A DNA stretch of 64,000 nt from an uncultured Clostridia bacterium (GTDB lineage: Bacteria; Bacillota; Clostridia; Christensenellales; DTU072): assembly GCA_946621465.1 (NCBI GenBank), contig CAMOOO010000002.1, positions 124,001 through 188,000 of the forward strand, written 5' to 3'. A program made the translations under genes and the position numbers. Under the pieces are notes generated by a model. That model searched no databases. It was not told where the DNA came from and worked only from the letters and a program-made list of their open reading frames with translations. Shown piece after piece: positions 20,776 through 29,648 of the stretch (the stretch's first letter is position 1; the number at the start of each line of letters is the position of its first letter).

Positions 20776-21678
20776 TTAAAACCGGAGGTCCTCTCCTTCA
20801 ACCGTCATGATCGCTCCCTTCCGTTTGTCCAGAAGGCGACTGACGATCCTCTCGCCGTACCTTTGTTCCAGCTTCACTACGTCCAAGTTGGTGGTGATAA
20901 TGGTCTTTTTATCTATACGCTCCACCAGTAATCCGTACAAATAAGGAACGGTCACGTTGTTCAAAAGCGGCTCCACGCCCAGGTCGTCGATATACAAAAG
21001 GTCGGGCTCGGCAAGCTCCGCCCAAAGTTCCTGTTTCGCCTCCAAAAAGGCGCAGTGGTAGGCAAGGAATTTTTGGTTAAGATTCAACGCGCTCAGTGCC
21101 AGTACGTCTCCGCCGTTTTTCATGCATTCCTTTGCCGCCGTACATCCGAGATAGGTCTTCCCCGTTCCCGTTTTTCCGCCGATCACGGCAAAATTGATCT
21201 CGCCGTTTACCACCGCTTTTTTCAAAAAGCTGATATACTTTTTATAGGTCTGCGCCCTTTCTCCGTAGAAGGAAAGGTCCACCTCCGCAAGGTCGTCCGG
21301 GACCTCTTTAAGCATCGGACTTCTGCCAAGCGTCAGCTCCCTTCTTATTTTCTCCGCGCAGGAACACATTCCTCCGTTATATACGCCGGTGTCGTGACAT
21401 AAATCGCAACTTTCGGTATCCGAAAGAATTGATTTGGTATATCCTTTCTCCGATAAATACCTTTCTATCTGTTGCTCCGTTTCTTGTAAAAGACGGCGGG
21501 AATTTTGTTGCTCTTCGCCCTTTTGCAGCACGCAGTCCCATCTCAGGCTATTGGCCCTGCGGAGCATATCGTCGAACCTTTCGTCCTCTCTCAGCCCCTC
21601 AACGATGCGTACACGTTCCGCCTTTTTATCCGCCACCCTTTTTCTCAGTACCGCGTAGGTTTTTTCTCTGATATTCAT
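20776..21678 (-). CDS. DnaC/DnaI-like helicase-loader ATPase
   Basis: A 300-residue AAA+ ATPase of the DnaC/DnaI/IstB group, which loads the replicative helicase. An N-terminal helical part is followed by a four-Cys cluster (C91, C94, C105, C107) like the zinc site of DnaI. Walker A is GGKTGTGKT (167-175), Walker B is LLYIDDLGVE, and an Arg-rich lid near IVSRLLDKR is present. It overlaps the upstream DnaD-domain gene by 4 nt, the usual DnaD/DnaI partnership in Bacillota primosomes. A phage or transposon origin is possible but less likely because the neighbours are housekeeping genes. Confidence 0.88.
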   Translation of the reverse strand: MNIREKTYAVLRKRVADKKAERVRIVEGLREDERFDDMLRRANSLRWDCVLQKGEEQQNSRRLLQETEQQIERYLSEKGYTKSILSDTESCDLCHDTGVYNGGMCSCAEKIRRELTLGRSPMLKEVPDDLAEVDLSFYGERAQTYKKYISFLKKAVVNGEINFAVIGGKTGTGKTYLGCTAAKECMKNGGDVLALSALNLNQKFLAYHCAFLEAKQELWAELAEPDLLYIDDLGVEPLLNNVTVPYLYGLLVERIDKKTIITTNLDVVKLEQRYGERIVSRLLDKRKGAIMTVEGEDLRF

Positions 21679-23102
21679 TCGTCACCCCACTCGTCGAAAT
21701 TGACTAACGCGTCCTTTAATTTCTTTTCCGAATAATTGTGCTGCATATAGTCGTCCACCTGCGACACGCCGCCGGCAGGCTTTTGCAGATTTGCCAAAAC
21801 ACCTTCTTTGTCGAATATCTTTTTTGCGCGCATCGCGCCGAAAGTCCTGTTCATCTGTTGGAGAGGGAACGCCGTCCCGGCAAAGTGCGCCGCCACGGCA
21901 AGGACCGTTTCTTCGTCAAAGCCCCATTCCATCCAGTTTTTGTAACTTTCTCTGTCTCTGTTGTTGACGCCGCCCACGTAGCCGCAAGCGTCGTACACGG
22001 CGCGGATCTTGTCATCGATCTCTATCTGGCGCTCCACGTACGCCTGTATTTCCTTTTCGGTAAACAACCCCAGTCCGGCGATTTTGTCCACCATTCGTTG
22101 CATGACGTCAAGGGTATGGACGTTGCGTAAAAAGCAGTAGCGGGAAATGCACCTGAGCGCATCCGCGTCGAACCCTTTTGCCAGCCACGGCAATACGTAA
22201 AACTCCGTTATATTCTCCGTGTTGCTGTAATAGACCCCGAGGTTTTTGCATATCTCTACCGCAAGGTCGTGGATACTCTCTTTATTTTTGAGGTACTCGG
22301 CGACTTCTACCGCGGCAACGGCGCCTGCTTTTTTCAATTCGCTCATGACCTCGTCCAGCTTTTCCATACCCCCTTTCTTTTTCCGGGAGCGGGCGGCGAT
22401 CAGAATGGCGTCGAGCGCGAATCCGTCGCTTTTCCATCTGTAATATTTTTGTCTGTCGTCAACGTCGGCGGCGCGTTTTACCCCTAACGCCTCGAAGACT
22501 TTTTTGATCTCTTCATTGTTATTCTCCAGGTCTGCGATATGTTCCGCCACCTGTTTTTCGGTCAGATACCCCTCTCTCGCCCAGGCGCGCGCCACAGCGC
22601 AAACGTACTTCGTCCCCGTTTTGCCTCCGCCTAAGTCTTTACAATACTGCATGATCAGCAGCATTGCGTTCGTCTCCATTTTTTCCGAATGCATCAGTTC
22701 CATATATGCGTTCAGATCGTTGGGCATAAGAAGTCTCTCCGGATAGATCCTCGCAGCCTCTTCCACAAAGGTCTTGTATTTTTCGGCATGAAATTTAACA
22801 ACTTCCGGTTCGGGTTCCTTAACTGAGAGATAGGTTACCGAAAACGGCTCTGTCGCAGAAAGTGCAACCAGTCCTTTTTTCTCCCAATACTCGAATCCGT
22901 CCCGGACTCTGGTTTCGTTGATCTGTAATTTTTCCGCCGTCTTTGCCACCGAGCCTTCTCCTTTGAGCGCACACGAAAGACCGTAAAGGTATATCTTCAC
23001 GTCCGTCGGATCGGCTTCCGGAAGGTAGTCGGTGACAAAAATATCATCCACCGGAAGATACGCTTGTCTCAAAAATTCACCGCTGACTTTTACAAATCCC
23101 AT
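21675..23102 (-). CDS. DnaD-domain replication protein
   Basis: A 475-residue primosome protein. Residues 1-100 form a winged-helix module (SVAKTAEKLQINETRVRDGF looks like its recognition region). Two DnaD/DnaB-type helical domains follow; the C-terminal one has the family signature YKNWMEWGFDEETVLAVA, and an earlier copy has YYRWKSDGFALDAILIAA, so the domain is duplicated. I chose the ATG at 23102 because GGGGA lies just upstream and the family N-terminus starts here; the 46 extra residues upstream would overlap the promoter region and look non-coding. It is coupled to the helicase loader by a 4-nt overlap. Confidence 0.87.
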   Translation of the reverse strand: MGFVKVSGEFLRQAYLPVDDIFVTDYLPEADPTDVKIYLYGLSCALKGEGSVAKTAEKLQINETRVRDGFEYWEKKGLVALSATEPFSVTYLSVKEPEPEVVKFHAEKYKTFVEEAARIYPERLLMPNDLNAYMELMHSEKMETNAMLLIMQYCKDLGGGKTGTKYVCAVARAWAREGYLTEKQVAEHIADLENNNEEIKKVFEALGVKRAADVDDRQKYYRWKSDGFALDAILIAARSRKKKGGMEKLDEVMSELKKAGAVAAVEVAEYLKNKESIHDLAVEICKNLGVYYSNTENITEFYVLPWLAKGFDADALRCISRYCFLRNVHTLDVMQRMVDKIAGLGLFTEKEIQAYVERQIEIDDKIRAVYDACGYVGGVNNRDRESYKNWMEWGFDEETVLAVAAHFAGTAFPLQQMNRTFGAMRAKKIFDKEGVLANLQKPAGGVSQVDDYMQHNYSEKKLKDALVNFDEWGDE

Positions 23103-23131
23103 AATTTCCCCGAAAAAATGTCGGTTGCGTC

Positions 23132-23160
23132 TTGCAAACAACTTTTTTGTAGTGTATAAT
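23132..23160 (+). promoter_or_regulatory. promoter of the Rad50-like/NfeD/FloA unit
   Basis: TTGCAA (23132-23137), 17-bp spacer, TATAAT (23155-23160), about 100 nt ahead of the ATG at 23264. A minus-strand promoter for the DnaD gene probably overlaps it (TATACA read leftward near 23157), so the 160-bp gap is a divergent control region. Confidence 0.65.
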
Positions 23161-23263
23161 ATTTTATAAGTATACCACAAGATCGACCTTTGCGCCAGTG
23201 TTTCGGTAAATTTTTTCCGAAATAAACGCAAACGCATCACGGAGAAGGAATGGAGGTCCCTGT

Positions 23264-26200
23264 ATGCAATTCAAAAAATTGATCGTTAACAACATTCTGG
23301 AAGAGGCTGAGTTTATCTTCGATTTCCAATCCAAGAAAAAGGCTCACCGCAAGAAAGATATCGAGCTGCTGAAAAAAGCGCTCCCATACGTCTTTTTCGG
23401 CGATGCGGCTTTGTCGCGCGGACGCTTGGAGTTCACCTTCGACGATCAGGGCGACGCCATCCTCGTTCGCGATTTCAAAGAAAACACCGCTTACTTGCAA
23501 ACAGCCACCCAAAAATACGAGGGAGAGACCGCCGTTAACGATTATTTCTACGGGTTACTCGGCATGAATAAAAAAGAGTGGGAAGCCTTCTTCTTCGTCG
23601 ACGAAGGAGACCTCTACAACAGCATTTTCGAGCGGACGGGCGACTATTTCCTCTCCTTCCTTTCCAAACTGTCCATTGGGGAAAGTGACGTGCAACAGGC
23701 TCAAACGCGCTACAAAGAAAAGTTAGCTTCCTACAAAAACCGCGACGCTATGCTCGCAGACCTCGCTACGGAATTCAACCCCGGCGAGATCAATTCGATA
23801 GTGAGTCAGTTGAAAGCGGAAGCGGATAAACTGTACGACGCTTGGCAATCGGAAAAAGAATTCCTTGCCGCCGAAGAAAAAGCGCACGCCGCCCACAAAG
23901 AGCTGCAAGAATTATTGAGAGAACAAACGGAGCTGATCGGTCAGGAACAGGGGATCGCTACTCTGCGTAGCAGACTGGACCACAGCGAAAAAATAAAGAG
24001 CATGCTGGTTTCTTTACGCAAATCGGCAGCCATTATCGCAGAGAACGACGGACTGGAGACCGCAATCACCGAGAAAAAGAAGGCGCTCGCCGCCAAATTG
24101 ACCGACGCCGCAGCAGGCGAGAGAGTGCTGAATAAAAAGCAGGCGGCTTTTTCCAAGCTCACCGCAACGATCGAGGGTCTGTATACCGCTTTGAGCGAAC
24201 TTATTTACGATAACGTGTCTTCCGGCAAATCGGACGGAAAGATCATGGACGCCGTCGATAAACACTTCTTGGAGCTGACGGAACGTCTTAACGAACTGAA
24301 ACAAAAGGAAAACGACCTGACGGCGGAACTGGAAGAAACTTCAAAAGCCATCACCGTCTACACGAAAAAATACGACGATACGTTTTTGACCGAATCTTTC
24401 TCCTCCGTTATCGCTTATAACGAAGAACAAGCAAGACGAGCGGAAGAGAAAAAGAGCCGGCTTGTTTCCGATGACAGATTGCCCGACCAGGCACTTTTGG
24501 ACAACTATCGTGCTTTGGAAAAGAAGAGAGAGGAACTGCAACGTTCCTACATCCTCGCCGACAGCATTCTGAAAGAAACGGACGCCATCGACGCCAAAAT
24601 CAACGAAAACAACGCCGCCATTAAGAGCCAACAGGAGAACCTCGACGCACTGGAGAACGCCAAAGAGACTCTGATGCAATATATGGAAAAATGCCGCAAA
24701 AAGGTGGACGCCGCCGACGCGGATATTTTCGCGCTCTCCACACGTAAAGAATACTACACCGAAATCGAAAAACTGGAATACGGTCAACACTGTCCGGTCT
24801 GCAATATGCCCGTCATCGACAAACGGGATATCTCCGCCGCAGTAGCTCAGACCGAAGCCAGACTGAAAAAGCAAAAAGACGACATCGCGTCCTACCGCGA
24901 CGTCATGACGGAATATAGCGCTAAATTAGAGGAGATCAATCTCCGTATCGGTTCTCTCCGAGCCAAAATCAACACCGGTAAAGGATACGTTGACAGCCTG
25001 TTGCAGTCCAAAATGAATAAAATCGCCTTTTTGAAAAAGATCTATACCGAAGCCGGCGTTCAGGACAGAGATCAACTGATCGAACTATTGGAAAAGACGG
25101 TAAACGACCTGGCCAAAGCCTTCGTCGCCGTCAGCGAACTGAGATCACTGGATACCGTTTCTTTCATCACCGGAGAGAATATCAGGAAGGTAAATGCCTG
25201 CATGGAAGAAATTTCCGGCCAGAACAATAACGGACCTATCGCGCAGTGCCGCAACGCACTGACCGCGTTGGAACAGGAAGAAGGATTGACGCCGGGCGCG
25301 CTCAGCGGCGCAGGAGCCGTCGATGGCGACCTTTACGAAACGCTGAAATCGCTCATTGAAAAGAAGAAATCCCTTTTGGCGGAAATCGCCGAAGTGCGGA
25401 AGCAAATCGAGATCGACCAGAGCCGGGACGCTATCGTCACTGCGGACGGAAAGTCGTACACCTACGGCCAACTTTGCATCGTCTATGCCGGTAAACAATA
25501 TATCTCGGTCATCGACGAGATCCGTAAAAAAGAAGCGGAAAAACAGGAACTGGTAAACGAAATCGCCGCTATGACCGGCGTTCTGAAAGAAAAGAAGAAG
25601 TCCATCGAAACCGATTCCAACGAAATAAAAGCATTGGAGTCCCGTTTCCAGACCAACCTCAACTATTTAGAGACCATTCAGGGCGACGAACGCTACGATC
25701 CTTCCTTGCTCAAAAACAAAACCATCGAACAGGTGGAGAGCGAGGTTCTTTCCGAAGGAGAAAGAGCGGAATGCGCTCGTAAGATAGACGAATACGCCGC
25801 ACGGCTGACCTTTATCGACGTCTCCATTCAATCTTTGAAAGAGTCGGCGAACGTCACGACCAGTTCTACGGAGTTGCAAATCAGAAAAAGCGATCTTTCC
25901 ATGCTGGAAAAAGCCTATAAGGACAAAAAAGCGGAGCTGGAAGAGGCCTCCGGCGCGCTGGCGATCTCCGATATCATCGTCAGAAAAAGAAGCGCGCTGG
26001 TTACCGAAGCGCAGCTCTATCGGGAAAACTATTCCTTCGTCAACAACGTTTACGAAGACAATGCCTTTATCATCAAAGAAACGGTCAACTACGCCCTTGC
26101 TGCGATGTTCCCGTCCTATCACGTCGAGAACGACAGAGGGGGACTGTGCCTTAAGAGAGGAGAACGAATCGTTACCGCCGTGGATGACGACGTGTACTCC

Positions 26201-26371
26201 GCTTTGCTGGTAGCCTTGACCGATGCGCTCCGCTATATTGTCAGCGGCATTCTGGATCGTCCCAAGGCATTGAGAATGTTGACGCTGAAAGCCGATCCCA
26301 TTCCGGAAGGATTGCGTTCCCTCATCAACGACTACGCTTTGGCTCACAACTTGGTTATCCTTTATAGATGA
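23264..26371 (+). CDS. Rad50/SMC-like coiled-coil protein with zinc hook, ATPase motifs degenerate
   Basis: A 1,035-residue protein with the Rad50/SbcC plan: a globular N-terminus, a long Glu/Lys/Ala-rich coiled coil, a central CPVC zinc hook (C510, C513, almost exactly mid-protein), a return coiled coil and a globular C-terminus. The N-terminal FDF and RGRLEFTF strands match the start of YhaN/Rad50-type heads, but the stretch between them, where the P-loop should be, is Lys-rich and has no GxxGxGK(S/T). The C-terminal signature and Walker B are also absent (LTLKADPIPEGL where a DEP-like motif is expected). So the head fold seems present but ATP hydrolysis unlikely. GGAGG precedes the ATG. 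NfeD follows 11 nt after the stop. Confidence 0.8.
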   Translation: MQFKKLIVNNILEEAEFIFDFQSKKKAHRKKDIELLKKALPYVFFGDAALSRGRLEFTFDDQGDAILVRDFKENTAYLQTATQKYEGETAVNDYFYGLLGMNKKEWEAFFFVDEGDLYNSIFERTGDYFLSFLSKLSIGESDVQQAQTRYKEKLASYKNRDAMLADLATEFNPGEINSIVSQLKAEADKLYDAWQSEKEFLAAEEKAHAAHKELQELLREQTELIGQEQGIATLRSRLDHSEKIKSMLVSLRKSAAIIAENDGLETAITEKKKALAAKLTDAAAGERVLNKKQAAFSKLTATIEGLYTALSELIYDNVSSGKSDGKIMDAVDKHFLELTERLNELKQKENDLTAELEETSKAITVYTKKYDDTFLTESFSSVIAYNEEQARRAEEKKSRLVSDDRLPDQALLDNYRALEKKREELQRSYILADSILKETDAIDAKINENNAAIKSQQENLDALENAKETLMQYMEKCRKKVDAADADIFALSTRKEYYTEIEKLEYGQHCPVCNMPVIDKRDISAAVAQTEARLKKQKDDIASYRDVMTEYSAKLEEINLRIGSLRAKINTGKGYVDSLLQSKMNKIAFLKKIYTEAGVQDRDQLIELLEKTVNDLAKAFVAVSELRSLDTVSFITGENIRKVNACMEEISGQNNNGPIAQCRNALTALEQEEGLTPGALSGAGAVDGDLYETLKSLIEKKKSLLAEIAEVRKQIEIDQSRDAIVTADGKSYTYGQLCIVYAGKQYISVIDEIRKKEAEKQELVNEIAAMTGVLKEKKKSIETDSNEIKALESRFQTNLNYLETIQGDERYDPSLLKNKTIEQVESEVLSEGERAECARKIDEYAARLTFIDVSIQSLKESANVTTSSTELQIRKSDLSMLEKAYKDKKAELEEASGALAISDIIVRKRSALVTEAQLYRENYSFVNNVYEDNAFIIKETVNYALAAMFPSYHVENDRGGLCLKRGERIVTAVDDDVYSALLVALTDALRYIVSGILDRPKALRMLTLKADPIPEGLRSLINDYALAHNLVILYR

Positions 26372-26382
26372 GTAAATAAAAT

Positions 26383-26910
26383 ATGTTCTTTACGCAGTTC
26401 GGTCTGTTATTTACCAATATGGAATGGTACGTTATCGTAGCGTTCATCCTTGGTTTGGTCTTTCTGTTTATCGAGTTTCTGCAACCCGGTTTCGGTATTT
26501 TCGGCATTGCCGGGATCCTTTTCCTTGCCTGCGGCATCGTCCTACGCGCCGTTTTCCATAAGCCGGAAGACAACGTCGTGATGCAACTGTTTCAGTTCCT
26601 TCTCGTCGACGTTCTTATTTTGGGTCTATGCTTTTTGCTTTTACTTATCGCGCAGAAAAAAGGCTGGCTGAAAAGGGGAATTTTTACCGTCGGCACTGCG
26701 GTTGACCCCGATTACAGCAGCGGAACGGAAAACTTCAGCGCGCTGGTCGGAAAAGAAGGCAGAGCGATCACCGTTCTGCGTCCCTCCGGAAAAGCGGAGA
26801 TCGACGGAAAGACCTATGACGTCGTTTCCGCGGATTTCCTGATCGAGCAGGGAGAAACAATAGTCGTCCTCGCTACCGAAGGCGGAAAAATACAGGTAGC
26901 AAAAAAATAA
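26383..26910 (+). CDS. NfeD-like membrane protein
   Basis: A 175-residue NfeD family protein. Three to four hydrophobic segments (about 12-32, 35-55, 65-88) contain the family hallmark FIEFLQPGFGIFGIAG, then a soluble C-terminal OB-fold domain (about 105-172) with GKEGRAITVLRPSGKAEIDGK-type strands ending in the GxxIxV motif. NfeD proteins sit beside flotillin/stomatin partners, exactly as here. No clear ribosome site is visible, so translation may be coupled to the gene upstream. Confidence 0.9.
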   Translation: MFFTQFGLLFTNMEWYVIVAFILGLVFLFIEFLQPGFGIFGIAGILFLACGIVLRAVFHKPEDNVVMQLFQFLLVDVLILGLCFLLLLIAQKKGWLKRGIFTVGTAVDPDYSSGTENFSALVGKEGRAITVLRPSGKAEIDGKTYDVVSADFLIEQGETIVVLATEGGKIQVAKK

Positions 26911-26939
26911 AGAAAACATAATTTAAGGAGATTATACCT

Positions 26940-27956
26940 ATGCTTTTTACTTTGATTGCGTCTGCAACGGGAACGGTATGGCTTATTATTGGGATCGTAC
27001 TCATCGTTGCCCTTTTAATCACCTTCTTTGCCCTCGTCCCCCTCGGACTATGGTTCCGCGCGCTGGTCAGCGGCGCATCCGTTTCCATGGCAAAACTGGT
27101 GGGAATGCGTCTGCGTAAGATAAAGATCGCCATGATCGTCGATGCCTACATTACGGGCAAAAAGGCCGGTTTGGATATCAATATTACCGAATTGGAAACC
27201 CATTACATGGCAAAAGGTGACGTTCTGAAAGTCGTCAACGCGCTAATCAGCGCTCACAGCGCAAACATCGACCTGTCTACCAAAACGGCAATGGCAATCG
27301 ACCTCGCCGGTCGTGACGTCCTCAACGCCGTCAAGGTCAGCGTCAATCCCAAAGTTATCGAAACACCTATCATCGCCGCCATTGCCAAAGACGGTATCGA
27401 ACTCCGTTGTAAGGCCAGAGTCACCGTACGCGCCAACATCTCCAGACTCATCGGCGGTAGCGGAGAGGAGACCATCATCGCCCGCGTCGGCGAAGGTATC
27501 GTCACCACAGTCGGCAGCGCAGTCACCCATAAAGACGTTCTGGAAAACCCCGACCGCATCAGTAAAACGGTGCTGGCAAAAGGTCTGGACAGCGGCACGG
27601 CATACGAGATCCTCTCCATTGATATCGCAGACGTAGACGTCGGCAGAAATATCGGTGCTCAATTGCAAATGGATCAGGCGGAAGCCGATAAACGCATCGC
27701 GCAAGCCAAAGCCGAAGAACGCCGCGCAATGGCCGTCGCCAGCGAGCAGGAAATGAAAGCCAAAACGCAGGAAATGCGCGCCATCGTTATCCAAGCGGAG
27801 GCGGAAGTCCCCAAAGCTATGGCGGAGGCACTCCGCAGCGGAAAGCTGGGCGTTATGGATTATTACAATATGCAAAACTTGCAGGCGGATACCAGTATGC
27901 GTAACTCCATCGCCGGCGGCGCACCCGCAAGCAGCGGTCATACCGAGAAGAAATAA
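26940..27956 (+). CDS. floA: flotillin-like protein FloA
   Basis: A 338-residue bacterial flotillin that organises functional membrane microdomains. An N-terminal hydrophobic segment (about 12-45) anchors it, a PHB/SPFH domain covers about 65-225, and the C-terminal Ala/Glu/Lys helix (about 230-300, with repeated [11 protein letters not shown]) is the oligomerisation region. Length and sequence agree with B. subtilis FloA (YqfA). AAGGAG precedes the ATG. It follows NfeD and is followed by a small gene 3 nt after its stop. Linkage to a Rad50-like gene is unusual for a floA locus. Confidence 0.95.
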   Translation: MLFTLIASATGTVWLIIGIVLIVALLITFFALVPLGLWFRALVSGASVSMAKLVGMRLRKIKIAMIVDAYITGKKAGLDINITELETHYMAKGDVLKVVNALISAHSANIDLSTKTAMAIDLAGRDVLNAVKVSVNPKVIETPIIAAIAKDGIELRCKARVTVRANISRLIGGSGEETIIARVGEGIVTTVGSAVTHKDVLENPDRISKTVLAKGLDSGTAYEILSIDIADVDVGRNIGAQLQMDQAEADKRIAQAKAEERRAMAVASEQEMKAKTQEMRAIVIQAEAEVPKAMAEALRSGKLGVMDYYNMQNLQADTSMRNSIAGGAPASSGHTEKK

Positions 27957-27959
27957 CCG

Positions 27960-28187
27960 ATGAAAGAACTTTCTCCGGGCATCAAACCGAAAACAGTCGT
28001 CCTCACTCCCGACATTCAACCCACCGTTGACGAGGAGTACTGCGTCTGTCCGGACGCCCACCGGGAACTGGAACAAACGGCCACCGCTCTCTCGCCCAAC
28101 CCATTAGCGAGATACATCGCCATGGGCGAGATCCTCGGTCCGCCGAAATGCCGAAAATCTATCCCGGGACCTTATCGAAAGGGATAA
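27960..28187 (+). CDS. small protein of unknown function at the end of the floA unit
   Basis: A 75-residue reading frame starting 3 nt after the floA stop and ending just before a strong terminator. It is soluble, Pro-rich and contains CVCPDAH in the middle plus a single Cys near the end. There is no good ribosome site, so it would rely on coupling to floA. I recognise no family. The tight spacing and terminator placement favour a real gene; composition alone is not decisive. Confidence 0.5.
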   Translation: MKELSPGIKPKTVVLTPDIQPTVDEEYCVCPDAHRELEQTATALSPNPLARYIAMGEILGPPKCRKSIPGPYRKG

Positions 28188-28205
28188 AAAATATTCAATC
28201 GCCGT

Positions 28206-28242
28206 AAAAAATCTTCTTCCTTCGCCGGAAGAAGATTTTTTT
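28206..28242 (+). terminator. Rho-independent terminator of the floA unit
   Basis: AATCTTCTTCC pairs with GGAAGAAGATT around a 6-nt loop (TTCGCC), followed by a T run. Confidence 0.9.
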
Positions 28243-28315
28243 ATAGGCACTTTAAACAAAAGGCTATCGTAAATTGAACCTTTTATTTTATCACTGAATA
28301 AGTGACACACCTGGC

Positions 28316-28345
28316 TTGACAAGGGATAGTCGACAATGCTATAAT
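28316..28345 (+). promoter_or_regulatory. consensus promoter of the ferredoxin gene
   Basis: TTGACA (28316-28321), 18-bp spacer, TATAAT (28340-28345), about 27 nt before an AAAAAGGAG ribosome site. Confidence 0.85.
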
Positions 28346-28377
28346 CTAACCATCAAACGATAAAAAGGAGTTTTACA

Positions 28378-28548
28378 ATGGCTTATTTCATTACCGACAA
28401 TTGCATCGCTTGCGGATGCTGTGCAGAAGCCTGCCCCGTTAGTGCTATTTCCGAAGGGGACGGCAAATACGTTATTGACGCAGATGCTTGCTTGAGCTGT
28501 GGTAGCTGTGCTTCCACCTGCCCGAACGAAGCGATCGAGGAACAATAA
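28378..28548 (+). CDS. 2[4Fe-4S] ferredoxin
   Basis: A 56-residue clostridial-type ferredoxin. Two cluster motifs are complete: CIACGCCAEACP (C9, C12, C15, C19) and CLSCGSCASTCP (C39, C42, C45, C49), each CxxCxxCxxxCP. The length is typical of the 55-residue Clostridium ferredoxins. It is a single-gene transcript with its own promoter, AAAAAGGAG ribosome site and terminator, as expected for a highly expressed low-potential electron carrier of anaerobic metabolism. Confidence 0.96.
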   Translation: MAYFITDNCIACGCCAEACPVSAISEGDGKYVIDADACLSCGSCASTCPNEAIEEQ

Positions 28549-28568
28549 TAAACAGGTTAAAAATAACG

Positions 28569-28606
28569 AAAGGGATCACTTTTTTAGGTGGTCCCTTTTG
28601 TTTTTG
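28569..28606 (+). terminator. Rho-independent terminator of the ferredoxin gene
   Basis: AAAGGGATCAC pairs with GTGGTCCCTTT (one G-T wobble) around a T-rich loop and is followed by TTTTGTTTTT. Confidence 0.8.
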
Positions 28607-28619
28607 AGTTTTTGTCTTT

Positions 28620-28799
28620 ATGGATTTTTTCGTTTACTATTTATATAAAGGGTATTCTCTGTACGCAGAGAGCGAAGAGGGACTTTTCCATTACGATCGC
28701 GCGAAAAAAAAGTGGATCCCGGTGGAACCGGGCTGGGAAATGTCCGACAACGAAAATATGGTCGTTATACCCTTTGACAGAGCAGAGCGTTTTCTATAA
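28620..28799 (+). CDS. possible small protein of unknown function
   Basis: A 59-residue frame with protein-like composition (MDFFVYYLYKGYSLYAESEE at the start, WIPVEPGWEMSD in the middle) just after the ferredoxin terminator. There is no ribosome site in the T-rich upstream sequence and no own promoter, so expression is uncertain. I recognise no family. It converges with the membrane-protein gene on the other strand with only 9 nt between. Confidence 0.45.
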   Translation: MDFFVYYLYKGYSLYAESEEGLFHYDRAKKKWIPVEPGWEMSDNENMVVIPFDRAERFL

Positions 28800-28808
28800 A
28801 GCTCTCTT

Positions 28809-29471
28809 TCAGCTTCTCCTTGCGTCGGCGACACCGGTAAAGGCGATCCACAGATAGCAGACCGTTTTCGGTATCATCAGCATTCCCACCCAACTATAAG
28901 TTGACGCCAGCACCACAACCGGCAAATAAAAGGCGAACGAGAGGGTGACTGCGAACCATAATAGCCGATAGGGCTTTTTTTTCATCAACTTTGCTGCTAA
29001 GACAATATCCAGTACCCCTAAGATAACGAAGGGGATATTGCGAATAATCCCCCATAAAAGGGGCGAGTTGTTGCTGAACCAATCATTCTGCGGAAAGGCG
29101 CATAATGCGATACGAATAAGAACCAAAAGAACGACGATAACGTCCAGCCATGCCTTTCTCTGTTTGCGCAGGCGTTTATAGAGGAACAGATAAAATAAGA
29201 GATAAAAAATCGTCATCGTGACGGATGTGACCAGTTTACCCAGTCCCAGCCAGAAAGCAAGCTCCGTCCCGGGGGCGTCCAGCGTTCCGTTAAACAGCCC
29301 GATTGCTCTGGGTACCAGGTGAAAAGCGTCTCCTGCGCCAAGCAAAAAACACATCAATCCAAACAGCAAAAAGCACTTTTGTTTTTTACCTTTTACCAAA
29401 AGCGTTATTCCCACGAAGAAAATAAGCGCGAGATAAATAACGTAAAATCCGGACTCCATATATTTACGCAT
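28809..29471 (-). CDS. predicted seven-helix integral membrane protein
   Basis: A 220-residue, very hydrophobic protein with about seven membrane segments separated by short basic loops (GKKQKC, KRLRKQRKAW, KLMKKKPYR), which fits an inside-positive multi-pass topology. I do not recognise a named family, and no catalytic motif stands out apart from conserved-looking Asp/His in GAGDAFHLVPR. It is monocistronic and divergent from the iron alcohol dehydrogenase. Confidence 0.75.
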   Translation of the reverse strand: MRKYMESGFYVIYLALIFFVGITLLVKGKKQKCFLLFGLMCFLLGAGDAFHLVPRAIGLFNGTLDAPGTELAFWLGLGKLVTSVTMTIFYLLFYLFLYKRLRKQRKAWLDVIVVLLVLIRIALCAFPQNDWFSNNSPLLWGIIRNIPFVILGVLDIVLAAKLMKKKPYRLLWFAVTLSFAFYLPVVVLASTYSWVGMLMIPKTVCYLWIAFTGVADARRS

Positions 29472-29583
29472 AACAGTCTCCCATTAAACCGATTGACTCT
29501 ATTATACCAAACTATCCTCTTTATTTGCAATAGCCAACCGCTCCTCTCATTCAACTTTGTTACGAAAAAATAATCTTACAGGA

Positions 29584-29612
29584 TTGCATATTACTGAAAA
29601 GAGGTGTATACT
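29584..29612 (+). promoter_or_regulatory. promoter of the iron-containing alcohol dehydrogenase
   Basis: TTGCAT (29584-29589), 17-bp spacer, TATACT (29607-29612), then AAAAAAGGAG ahead of the ATG at 29649. Confidence 0.75.
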
Positions 29613-29648
29613 AAGTAGTAATATTGATAAAAAAGGAGTTTTTCAGAC

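Noticed and set aside
23103..23240. 46-residue N-terminal extension of the DnaD gene
   Set aside because: It is basic, low-quality sequence overlapping the divergent promoters; a good ribosome site precedes the ATG at 23102.
27243..28076. 277-codon minus-strand open frame
   Set aside because: It is antisense to floA, which is unmistakable; no ribosome site or homology.
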